Positions 34,090 to 41,610 of a stretch of DNA of 64,000 nucleotides are shown here, piece after piece (position 1 is the first letter of the stretch; every line of letters starts with the position of its first letter). The stretch comes from Thermohalobaculum sp039184865 (GTDB taxonomy: Bacteria > Pseudomonadota > Alphaproteobacteria > Rhodobacterales > Rhodobacteraceae). The notes beneath the pieces are model-generated. The model saw only the letters and a program-made list of their open reading frames with translations, was not told the DNA's origin and did no database searches. The position numbers and the translations under genes were made by a program. The stretch is from contig JBCDAV010000010.1 in assembly GCA_039184865.1 (NCBI GenBank), forward strand, positions 107,618-171,617, in the 5' to 3' direction.

Positions 34090-35283
34090 ATGGCCACCCC
34101 GTCATCTCTTCCTCTGGCCGGCGTCCGCGTGCTGGAATTCGGACAGATCGCGGCCGGTCCATTCGCGGGCTCGCTGCTGGCCGATCTCGGCGCCGATGTC
34201 GTCAAGGTCGAACGTCCCGATGGCGGCGACGGCATGCGGTCCTGGCCCCCGCTGACCGCAGACGAGAGTGGCGAGGTCTTCTCTGAGAACTTCGCATCGG
34301 TGAACCGCAACAAACGATCGATGGCCGTTGACCTGAAAGACACGGACAGCGTCGCGCGGCTCAAACGGCTGGCCGGTGTCGTCGACGTGATCGTCGAAAA
34401 CTTTCGCCCAGGCGTGCTGGACCGTCTGGGCCTGGGATATGCGGCTCTCTCGGAGACCAACCGCAAGCTCGTCTATTGCTCGATCTCGGGCTATGGCCAG
34501 ACCGGTCCGAGCGCCAAAACGGGTGCATTCGACGTCACGGTCCAGGCCTATTCGGGGTTGATGAGCGTCACGGGCGAGCCCGACGCACCGCCGGTCAAGT
34601 GCGGGGTTCCAGTGGGCGATTTCTGCGCCGGTCTCTATGCCGGGTACACGATCCTCGCGCGGCTCATGCAGGCGCGGCAGACCGGCAAGGGCGGCCATAT
34701 CGATTGCTCGATGCTGGGTAGCCTGATCGGGGTCGCGGCGCTTCAGACCTCGGAGTATTTCGGCACCGGCAACACGCCCCGTGCGCTCGGCTCGGCGCAT
34801 CCGCGCAACGCGCCCTACCGCGCGTTCCGGGCCAGCGACGAGCATTTCGTCATCGCGGCAGGCAACGACAAGCTCTGGTCCGAGGTTGCCGAGGCGGTGG
34901 GCAAACCCGACCTCGCCAACGACCCGCGCTTCACGACGCAGAACCTGCGCGCCGCCAATCAGGATGCGATGTTCGAGCTTCTGCAGCCGGAATTCGAAAA
35001 GCAGACTGCCGCCTACTGGCTGGAAGAAATGGACCGGCGCGGCGTCCCGTGCTCGCCGATCAACAGCTATCCCGACGTGCTCGAAGGCGAGCAGGTCGCG
35101 CACATGGATCTTGTGCGTCCGCTGATACTGCCGAACGGTATTGAGACCCGCACAACCGCCTTTCCCATCGCGATGACCGATTATGCGTTCGAGGTCTACC
35201 GCGCTCCGCCGGCCCTTGGGGCCGACACCGAAGACGTCTATGCCGAATGGCTCGGCGCCGGCACGGCGAGTGCGGCTGAATGA
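34090..35283 (+). CDS. CaiB/BaiF-family (class III) CoA-transferase
   Basis: This 397-aa enzyme moves CoA between carboxylic acids by the family III mechanism. It starts PLAGVRVLEFGQIAAGPFAG and has the CoA-binding NRNKRSMAVDLKD. The catalytic aspartate is in VPVGDFCAGLYAGY near residue 176. GGAGG lies upstream of ATG 34090. The downstream crotonase gene overlaps by ATGA. It implies the island's substrate is activated as a CoA thioester. Confidence 0.9.
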   Translation: MATPSSLPLAGVRVLEFGQIAAGPFAGSLLADLGADVVKVERPDGGDGMRSWPPLTADESGEVFSENFASVNRNKRSMAVDLKDTDSVARLKRLAGVVDVIVENFRPGVLDRLGLGYAALSETNRKLVYCSISGYGQTGPSAKTGAFDVTVQAYSGLMSVTGEPDAPPVKCGVPVGDFCAGLYAGYTILARLMQARQTGKGGHIDCSMLGSLIGVAALQTSEYFGTGNTPRALGSAHPRNAPYRAFRASDEHFVIAAGNDKLWSEVAEAVGKPDLANDPRFTTQNLRAANQDAMFELLQPEFEKQTAAYWLEEMDRRGVPCSPINSYPDVLEGEQVAHMDLVRPLILPNGIETRTTAFPIAMTDYAFEVYRAPPALGADTEDVYAEWLGAGTASAAE

Positions 35284-36014
35284 GCGCCGTGGCCGTTTCG
35301 CGCGATGGCCCGATCACGCGGATCACGCTCAATCGCCCGGAGAAGCTGAATGCTTTCAACGCCGAACTCGTTGACGGGTTGAGCGATGCCGTTGCCGAAG
35401 CCGAGGCGTCCGACACGCGGCTGATCGTCTTCCAGGGCTCCGGTAAGGGCTTCTCCGGCGGGTTCGACCTCAGCGATATCGATGCGATGTCGGACGGCGA
35501 TCTGGTTTTGCGGTTCATTCGCGTCGAGCAGCTCCTCCAGGCCGTTTATCACGCAAGGGTGGCCACGCTGGCTCTAGTACATGGTGCCTGCTACGGCGCG
35601 GCCGCCGATCTGGTCGCGGCCTGCCAGTGGCGGGTCGCAACGCCCGAGGCGAGGTTCCGCATGCCCGGCTCGCGCTTCGGTCTGGTCCTCGGCACGGCGC
35701 GTCTGACAGCACTGGTCGGAGAGGATCGCGCCCGCGCCCTTCTGCTCCGCGACAAACCGTTCGGAGTGGAGGAAGCCCTGACCGCCGGGTTTCTGACGGC
35801 AGCAGCCTCAGAAGACGACTGGCCCGCGACCACGGACACCGTGCTCGGTCAGGTCAGCGCGCTCGATCCCGAAACCTTTACGGCACTCTCCGCGCGCAAA
35901 CGCGGGGACACCCGCGAGGCCGACATGGCAGCACTGGTCGCCTCGGCCACGCACGGCTCGGTGAAGGCACGCGTGCAGGCCTATCTCGCCGAGATGGCCG
36001 CGAAGAAGTCCTGA
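35280..36014 (+). CDS. Enoyl-CoA hydratase/isomerase-family protein (crotonase fold), catalytic glutamates absent
   Basis: This 244-aa crotonase-fold protein binds acyl-CoA. The oxyanion loop GKGFSGGFDLSDID is near residue 57 and HGACYGAAADLVAACQWRVA near 101. At the two positions where enoyl-CoA hydratases carry catalytic glutamates it appears to have non-acidic residues (GAAAD, FRMPGSRFGLVLG). Simple hydration is therefore doubtful; isomerase, hydrolase or lyase chemistry is possible. It is coupled to the CoA-transferase by a 4-bp overlap and ends the first unit of the island. Confidence 0.82.
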   Translation: MSAVAVSRDGPITRITLNRPEKLNAFNAELVDGLSDAVAEAEASDTRLIVFQGSGKGFSGGFDLSDIDAMSDGDLVLRFIRVEQLLQAVYHARVATLALVHGACYGAAADLVAACQWRVATPEARFRMPGSRFGLVLGTARLTALVGEDRARALLLRDKPFGVEEALTAGFLTAAASEDDWPATTDTVLGQVSALDPETFTALSARKRGDTREADMAALVASATHGSVKARVQAYLAEMAAKKS

Positions 36015-36021
36015 GGACGCT

Positions 36022-36657
36022 CTAGTCGAGAACGACCTGACCGTTCGGGGCGCTCAGTTCGAACGCGAGCGCCCGTTCGCCCTCCGCCACTGTCGCCAGG
36101 TGATCGACCTGCAGCGCTGCCAACACGTCGGAGAGCCATGTCGGGTCCGGATGCGTGAGCCGCACGGTCTCAAGCGCGACCCCGAGGTCCTGCATGCCGG
36201 TGCTGGGATGCGGACCCGGAGACCACTCGATGAAAGCCGGAAGCAACCCGCCCTCGGGCAGATGCCCGTCCGCGGGCACGGTCAGGCGCCATGTGCGCTC
36301 GCCCCGCTGGAAAAACACGACCTCTCCCAGATCGACCGGGCTGCGCGCGATCGTCCCGTCCAGATCGTCCGTGCCGACCACCCAGCAGAGAGCACGGGGA
36401 CGATCCGCCAACCGGGCCCGCGTCGCCGGATCGTCCAGCGTGAACCATCTGGTCCGCCCCGGGTCCGGCGCCTCCGGATCGACGGCGATGATCTCCAGAA
36501 AGCTCTCTTGCCCGGACTGACAGACACAGTTGTGCGTGCTCATGGCATCGTGTTTCGACCCGCGCGGCACTTCGACAGCGAGCACGGCTTCGAGAGCCGC
36601 AGCGCCCTGATCCAGCGTATCCGCGCCAATCGCGAAGTGATCTATTTTGTTGGGCAT
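36022..36657 (-). CDS. VOC / glyoxalase-like domain protein
   Basis: This 211-aa protein begins NKIDHFAIGADTLDQGAAAL, with STHNCVCQSGQESFLEIIAV and LPAFIEWSPGPHPSTGM, the glyoxalase-like (Glyoxalase_3) pattern. It is convergent with the crotonase gene (7-bp gap) and divergent from the molybdoenzyme, so it is not in either operon. The function is unknown. Confidence 0.8.
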   Translation of the reverse strand: MPNKIDHFAIGADTLDQGAAALEAVLAVEVPRGSKHDAMSTHNCVCQSGQESFLEIIAVDPEAPDPGRTRWFTLDDPATRARLADRPRALCWVVGTDDLDGTIARSPVDLGEVVFFQRGERTWRLTVPADGHLPEGGLLPAFIEWSPGPHPSTGMQDLGVALETVRLTHPDPTWLSDVLAALQVDHLATVAEGERALAFELSAPNGQVVLD

Positions 36658-36924
36658 GGGGTCCTCTCAGTTCGAATGCGAAAGAGCTGGCGCGGATTTC
36701 ACGCCGTCGCGCGCGAAACCAAAAATGTGAGTAGGGGCACAACTGCCATCGGTTACGGATGTCCGAGATCGCCGGATAGCCTCGTGCGTTGGCGGCAGGG
36801 TTCGCGCGCGCCCGTCGCACGGCGTGTCGGCCCGCTCCCATCGCCTCATGCCTGCGGGATCGGCACCCAAAGCAACCGGTTCGTCCGATTTCGAGGATTT
36901 GCGTTGCGACATGACCGGGTTCCC

Positions 36925-36953
36925 CTGACAATCCCGGTCTCGCACTCTTGTAT
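36925..36953 (+). promoter_or_regulatory. Candidate promoter of the molybdoenzyme-iclR unit
   Basis: CTGACA (36925-36930) and TTGTAT (36948-36953) are 17 bp apart, and the operator begins 4 bp later. The layout matches that at 29977-30039. Confidence 0.4.
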
Positions 36954-36956
36954 TTT

Positions 36957-36996
36957 TGTGTCAATATATGGAATACATGTATTGAATATTGATACA
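36957..36996. promoter_or_regulatory. 40-bp operator (regulon site 2)
   Basis: This imperfect palindrome is centred on ATACATGTAT, with outer ends TGTGTCAATATATGGAA and AATATTGATACA. It contains the core CAATATATGGAA also found at 30026-30037. Its reverse complement matches 40220-40259 at 28 of 40 positions, including 14 in a row at the end. It is the likely binding site of the IclR regulator of the same unit. Confidence 0.65.
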
Positions 36997-37012
36997 TCCG
37001 GATGCTCGCCAA

Positions 37013-39334
37013 ATGCCTGACGTGCTGACATCGAGTCATTGGGGAACCGGCGTTCTCCAAGTTGACGATGGGCGCGTGGTCGCCGTCAAGCCGCATGCGG
37101 ACGATCCGGACCCCTCGCGGATCAATGAGAACATCGTCGACGGCATCAGAAGTCGCGCCCGGATTCTCAAACCCGCCGTGCGCCGGAGCTACCTCGAACA
37201 CGGACCCACGGCCTGGACCGGCGAGCGCGGCCGCGAGCCGTTTGTCGAAGTCGACTGGGACACGGCTCTGGATCTCATCGCCGGGGAGCTTAACCGGGTC
37301 CGCGGCGCCCATGGCAGCGGCGCGATCTTCGCCGGATCCTATGGCTGGTCGAGCGCTGGGCGGTTCCATCACGCGCAAAGCCAGTTGAAGCGCTTTCTGA
37401 ATGCCGGGGGCGGCTTCGTCCGCTCCGAGGGCAACTACAGTTACAACGCGGCACTGGTGCTGATGCCGCACATCGTCGGCAGCTTCCGCGATCACGTGAA
37501 ACAAGCCACGCGCTGGAGCACTGTCGCCCGCGACGGACGCCTCGTGGTAATGTTCGGCGGCATACCAATCCGGAACGCCCAGGTCTCCGGCGGTGGCGTC
37601 GGCCGGCATCTCCTGCGCGACCAGATGATCGCGTGCGCTGCGGCCGGCGTGCGCTTCATCAATCTGAGTCCGCTCAGGACCGATGCACTGGCCGACCTCG
37701 ATGCCGAATGGCTGCCGCCGCGCCCGGGAACCGACACGGCCGTGATGATGGGTATCGCGCATACGCTGCTGGCCGAAGGTCTCCACGACCGCGAATTCCT
37801 CGATCGCTACACCACGGGGTTCGACCGGCTCGCGGGCTATCTGACCGGCGACGGCGACGGCGTGGCGAAAGACGCCGACTGGGCGGCGGCGATTTCGGGG
37901 ATTGCCGCGAACAGGATCCGCGGCCTTGCCCGCGACATGGCGGCGGGCCGCACGCTGATCACCACGGCGGCCGGTCTGCAGCGCGCCGATTTCGGCGAGC
38001 AGCCGCTCTGGATGACCGTGGCGCTGGCGGCAATGCTTGGACAGATTGGCCTGCCGGGCGGCGGGTACGGCATCGGCTACGGCGCCGACGCCAGCATCGG
38101 CACCATGGCACGCCCGGTGCACTGGCCTTCCTTTCCGCAGGGAGAAAACCCGGTCGGCCCCTTCGTGCCGGTCGCGATGATCGCGGACATGCTGCTCAAT
38201 CCGGGCGCGTCCTACGACTATAACGGGCGGCGCCAGGTCTTCCCGGATATCCGCATGGTCTGGTGGGCGGGCGGCAATCCGTTCCACCACCATCAGGATC
38301 TGAACCGTCTGCGCCGCGCGTTCCAGAAGCCCGAGACCATCATTGTCAACGAGATCAACTGGACGGCAACCGCGCGCCACGCGGACATCGTTCTGCCGGT
38401 GGCGGCCCCGCCCGAGCGCACCGATTTCGGGGCGGGCACCTACGACACGGCGCTGGTCCCGATGCCCAAGGCAATCGAACCCGCCGGTGAAGCGCACACC
38501 GAGTTCGACATCTACTGCGCACTGGAAGCCCGCATGTCGATGGGCACGGCGTTCAGCCGGGGGCTGTCCCAGGACGAGTGGCTCGGACAGATGTGGATCG
38601 ATCTTCGCGAGCGCGCGGCGCAGGGCGGGATCACGTTGCCCGACTGGCGGAGCTTCCTGCAGGGCGATGCGCTGCAGATCCCCGACCCATCACCCGATCA
38701 TGTGCTCCTCGCAGATTTCCGTCAGGACCCCGACCGCCATCCACTGCCGACGCCCAGCGGGCGCATCGAGATCGCGTCCGACGTGATCGCGGGCTTTCGC
38801 TACGAAGACTGCCCGGGTCACGCGGTCTGGCGCGAGCCGCGCGACTGGGCGCACCGGGCGGACTATCCCATCCATCTCCTGTCCGGGCAGCCGGCAACGC
38901 GGCTGCACAGTCAGTTCGACAACGGCAGCTATTCGCGCAGCCGGAAAATCCAGGACCGCGAACCGATTCTATTGAACACGGAAGACGCGGCCGCCCGCGG
39001 GATCCGGGACGGCGATATCGTGCGGGTCTTCAACACCCGCGGCGCCTGCCTCGCCGGCGCGGTTGTGACCGACGAGATCCTGCACGGCGTCGCCTTTCTC
39101 TGGACCGGCGCCTGGTACGACCCGGACCTTGATGACGCCGACCAGATTGAGCGCCACGGCAATCCGAACGTGCTGACGCACGACCTGCGAACGTCTCCTC
39201 TGTCGCAAGGGCCCGCCGCGCAATCGGCATTGGTTGAGATCTCACGCTTGGACGGCCCGGTGCCGCCGGTCGAGGCCTTCGAGCCACCCGAACTCATCCG
39301 CAAGCAGGCCCCGCCTGACGGGAAGTCCCGTTGA
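37013..39334 (+). CDS. BisC-type molybdopterin oxidoreductase (S-/N-oxide reductase family)
   Basis: This 773-aa molybdenum bis-MGD enzyme is like biotin/methionine sulfoxide reductase BisC and TMAO/DMSO reductases. The active-site segment GSYGWSSAGRFHHAQSQL (near residue 103) has the expected serine ligand. MGD-binding elements such as WWAGGNPFHHHQDLNRL and the C-terminal LLSGQPATRLHSQFDNGSYS are present. No Tat signal or iron-sulfur CxxC motif is present, so it is a cytoplasmic single-subunit enzyme. The start is ATG 37013; upstream in-frame starts fall inside the operator. Its oxide substrate is unknown. iclR follows after 31 bp. Confidence 0.88.
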   Translation: MPDVLTSSHWGTGVLQVDDGRVVAVKPHADDPDPSRINENIVDGIRSRARILKPAVRRSYLEHGPTAWTGERGREPFVEVDWDTALDLIAGELNRVRGAHGSGAIFAGSYGWSSAGRFHHAQSQLKRFLNAGGGFVRSEGNYSYNAALVLMPHIVGSFRDHVKQATRWSTVARDGRLVVMFGGIPIRNAQVSGGGVGRHLLRDQMIACAAAGVRFINLSPLRTDALADLDAEWLPPRPGTDTAVMMGIAHTLLAEGLHDREFLDRYTTGFDRLAGYLTGDGDGVAKDADWAAAISGIAANRIRGLARDMAAGRTLITTAAGLQRADFGEQPLWMTVALAAMLGQIGLPGGGYGIGYGADASIGTMARPVHWPSFPQGENPVGPFVPVAMIADMLLNPGASYDYNGRRQVFPDIRMVWWAGGNPFHHHQDLNRLRRAFQKPETIIVNEINWTATARHADIVLPVAAPPERTDFGAGTYDTALVPMPKAIEPAGEAHTEFDIYCALEARMSMGTAFSRGLSQDEWLGQMWIDLRERAAQGGITLPDWRSFLQGDALQIPDPSPDHVLLADFRQDPDRHPLPTPSGRIEIASDVIAGFRYEDCPGHAVWREPRDWAHRADYPIHLLSGQPATRLHSQFDNGSYSRSRKIQDREPILLNTEDAAARGIRDGDIVRVFNTRGACLAGAVVTDEILHGVAFLWTGAWYDPDLDDADQIERHGNPNVLTHDLRTSPLSQGPAAQSALVEISRLDGPVPPVEAFEPPELIRKQAPPDGKSR

Positions 39335-39365
39335 ATTCCATCGGGCCACGACCTATCGACGGGTG

Positions 39366-40151
39366 ATGGCAGACTCAAAGACAAAGCCCGGCGCGTCGAA
39401 ACCGGTTCGCATCGACACGACGCTGCAAAAGGGCCTTCAGGTACTCGAAGCGCTCACTAGGGCCGAGGGCGGCAAAGGCGTGACCGAGCTTTCGCGTGAA
39501 CTCGATCTCACCAAGTCCAACACCTTTCGGCTGCTGCAAACGCTCACGGCGCTGGGATATGTCCGCAGTTCCGAGAGCAAGCTCTATTCGCCGACGCTGA
39601 AGGTCTGGCAGATCGCGCAATCGGTCATCGGAAACCTGGACCTGCCCGCGATTGCCGGTCCGCACATGCGGATGCTCTCGCAGGAGACGAACGAGACGAT
39701 CTACCTTGCCGTGCCGGACGGGCTGTCCGTCGTCTACATCGACAAGATCGAAAGCACGAAGCCGATCCGCACCTGGAACCCGATCGGCGGCAGCGCGCCG
39801 CTGCACTGCGTCGGGACCGGCAAGGCAATCCTCGCCGCCGATTACGGCAGGTTGCGCCCGCAGATCGCCGACCACCTGACCGGCTTCACCGAACGCACGC
39901 TCACGACCCTGAAGCAACTGGACGAAGACATGATCGCCACCCAGAAGCGCGGTTATGCCATCGACACCGGCGAATTCCGCGAGCAGGTCTACAGCTTCGG
40001 ATCCGCGATCCTGTTGCCGAACGGCCGCGTCATCGGCGCGCTCGGCGTGTCGGTCCCGGACATCCAGCTCGACGAGGCGCGCCGCCAAAGCATCTGCGAC
40101 AGCGTTCTCAAGGCGGCGACGGGCGTCAACGCCTCGCTCTGCGAACTCTGA
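39366..40151 (+). CDS. IclR-family transcriptional regulator
   Basis: This 261-aa regulator has an N-terminal winged helix (GVTELSRELDLTKSNTFRLL at about residues 39-58) and a C-terminal effector domain (GTGKAILAADYGRL, AIDTGEFREQVYSFGSAILL). It is likely co-transcribed with the molybdoenzyme and lies just upstream of the FAD oxidoreductase unit. The related palindromes at 30021, 36957 and 40220 flank all three units, and this is the only regulator among them. It is therefore the best candidate to bind them, autoregulating its own unit. The effector is probably the transported compound or a metabolite. Confidence 0.93.
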   Translation: MADSKTKPGASKPVRIDTTLQKGLQVLEALTRAEGGKGVTELSRELDLTKSNTFRLLQTLTALGYVRSSESKLYSPTLKVWQIAQSVIGNLDLPAIAGPHMRMLSQETNETIYLAVPDGLSVVYIDKIESTKPIRTWNPIGGSAPLHCVGTGKAILAADYGRLRPQIADHLTGFTERTLTTLKQLDEDMIATQKRGYAIDTGEFREQVYSFGSAILLPNGRVIGALGVSVPDIQLDEARRQSICDSVLKAATGVNASLCEL

Positions 40152-40219
40152 AGATCCTGCTGCGAATCCACCGCAAACGCACGACCGACTGATCAGAGCC
40201 ATATGGCAGGCATCTAAGT

Positions 40220-40259
40220 TGTACTGAATATCAGCACATAGTTTTCATATATTGACACA
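40220..40259. promoter_or_regulatory. 40-bp operator (regulon site 3)
   Basis: This site is inverted relative to site 2, with ends TGTACTGAATATCAG and TTCATATATTGACACA. The last 14 bases equal those of the reverse complement of site 2. It ends at the base before an ATG at 40260, which argues that translation of the next gene begins farther downstream. Confidence 0.65.
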
Positions 40260-40316
40260 ATGCCCCGATTCCCGCAGATTGCAGATGGTCGTTTCCGCTA
40301 TTGGACTGGCGCCGCT

Positions 40317-41600
40317 ATGCTGAAGGTCATGAAAGACAGCCAACACATATCTCTCTGGGATATCAGCGCGGAAGAACCCGGCGTCGACGCTCCGATGAAC
40401 GGCGACATCGAGACGGAACTCGCCATTATCGGCGGCGGCTTCACTGGCCTCTCCACTGCGCTCCATGCCGCCGAGAAGGGCGTCGACTGCCATGTGCTCG
40501 AAGCACGTCAGATCGGCTTCGGCGGGTCCGGTCGCAATGTCGGCCTCGTCAATGCGGGCTTGTGGTTGCCGCCGCAGGATATCCACTCGCGGCTCGGTCG
40601 CGACAAGGGTGCCGCCCTGATCGACCTTCTCGGACGCATGCCGGAGTACGTGTTCTCGCTGATCGAGCGCCACCAGATCCGCTGCGAGCCGCGCCGCAAC
40701 GGAACCATCCACGCGGCGCATTCGCCTAAGGGGTTCGAAGACCTCCGGCGCCGGGCCGAGGAATGGCAGCGCCTTGGCGCGCCCGTCGAACTCCTCTCGC
40801 CCGACGAGGCGGCGGAGAAGATCGGGACCCAGGCCTTCCACGGCGGCTTGCTGGACCACCGCGCCGGCACGATCAACCCGATGGGCTACACGCGCGGTCT
40901 CGCGCGCGCGGCACTCGGGGCGGGCGCGAAGATCTCGACCGGGGTGACCGCCCGCAAGCTCGTCCGCGACGGCGAGCACTGGGTCGTCGAAACCAACCGC
41001 GGCAACGTCCGCGCGAAGAACGTCGTACTCGGCACCAACGCCTATTCCGACGATCTTTGGCCCGGCCTGCGCAAGACCTTCACGATGATCCACTATTTCC
41101 AGCTCGCCACCGAACCGCTCGGCGAGCGCGGCGCAGGCATCCTCAAGGACGGCCAGGGCCTCTGGGATACGGGCACCATCATGTTCTCGCTGCGCCGCGA
41201 CAATTTCGGGCGACTGATCATCGGGTCCATGGGCAGCGTACTCGGCGGATTGAAAGGCCTCTCGCGGCGATGGGCGGCAAAGAACGTGCGCCGCCTGTTC
41301 CCGGAACTGGGCGAGGTCACCTTCGAAGAGGCATGGCACGGTCAGATCGCGATGACGCCGGACCACCTCTTCCGGATTCACCGTCTGGCCGAGGGTCTCT
41401 ACTCGCCGATCGGATACAACGGGCGCGGCATCACGACGGGCACCATGTTCGGCCGCTCGATCGCCGAGCTTCTGACTGGTGCCGACGAGGAAACACTGCC
41501 GGTGCCCGTGACCGGTCTCGCACCCGTCGCGAACCGCGATCTGAAGGCACGGTTCTACGGCATGGCCTTCGCGGCAAACCAGCTCTGGAAGAGCCTGTGA
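40317..41600 (+). CDS. FAD-dependent amine/amino-acid oxidoreductase (DAO/OrdL type)
   Basis: This FAD enzyme of about 428 aa is of the D-amino-acid oxidase/PuuB-OrdL group, which oxidises C-N bonds of amines or N-substituted amino acids. The FAD loop is LAIIGGGFTGLSTALHAAEK near residue 36, followed by GGSGRNVGLVNAGLWLPP. The C-terminal FAD motif is IGYNGRGITTGTMFGR. ATGs at 40260, 40317 and 40329 are in frame. The first abuts the operator, and the last has GAAGG very close, so 40317 or 40329 is more likely. It heads unit 3, with hyuA beginning 10 bp later. Confidence 0.85.
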   Translation: MLKVMKDSQHISLWDISAEEPGVDAPMNGDIETELAIIGGGFTGLSTALHAAEKGVDCHVLEARQIGFGGSGRNVGLVNAGLWLPPQDIHSRLGRDKGAALIDLLGRMPEYVFSLIERHQIRCEPRRNGTIHAAHSPKGFEDLRRRAEEWQRLGAPVELLSPDEAAEKIGTQAFHGGLLDHRAGTINPMGYTRGLARAALGAGAKISTGVTARKLVRDGEHWVVETNRGNVRAKNVVLGTNAYSDDLWPGLRKTFTMIHYFQLATEPLGERGAGILKDGQGLWDTGTIMFSLRRDNFGRLIIGSMGSVLGGLKGLSRRWAAKNVRRLFPELGEVTFEEAWHGQIAMTPDHLFRIHRLAEGLYSPIGYNGRGITTGTMFGRSIAELLTGADEETLPVPVTGLAPVANRDLKARFYGMAFAANQLWKSL

Positions 41601-41610
41601 GGATCTGCGC

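Larger units (their letters stand above)
36658..37012. other. Intergenic region with the unit 2 promoter
   Basis: This 355-bp region holds no gene I can support. Its right end contains the promoter and 40-bp operator described separately. The left 260 bp show no clear structure. Confidence 0.5.

Noticed and set aside
36989..37012. TTG at 36989 as start of the molybdoenzyme
   Set aside because: It lies inside the 40-bp operator; ATG 37013 fits the family N-terminus.
37861..38000. Low-complexity or repeat tracts inside GC-rich genes as repeats
   Set aside because: These reflect codon bias (GCG, GGC, CGC) within coding sequence, not repeat arrays; no CRISPR-like spacing was seen in the window.
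36170..38497. 775-codon frame opposite the molybdoenzyme
   Set aside because: No domain is present, it is antisense to a full-length conserved enzyme, and it runs across the operator region.
40260..40262. ATG 40260 as start of the FAD oxidoreductase
   Set aside because: It directly abuts the operator with no ribosome site; family similarity begins farther in, so 40317 or 40329 is preferred.
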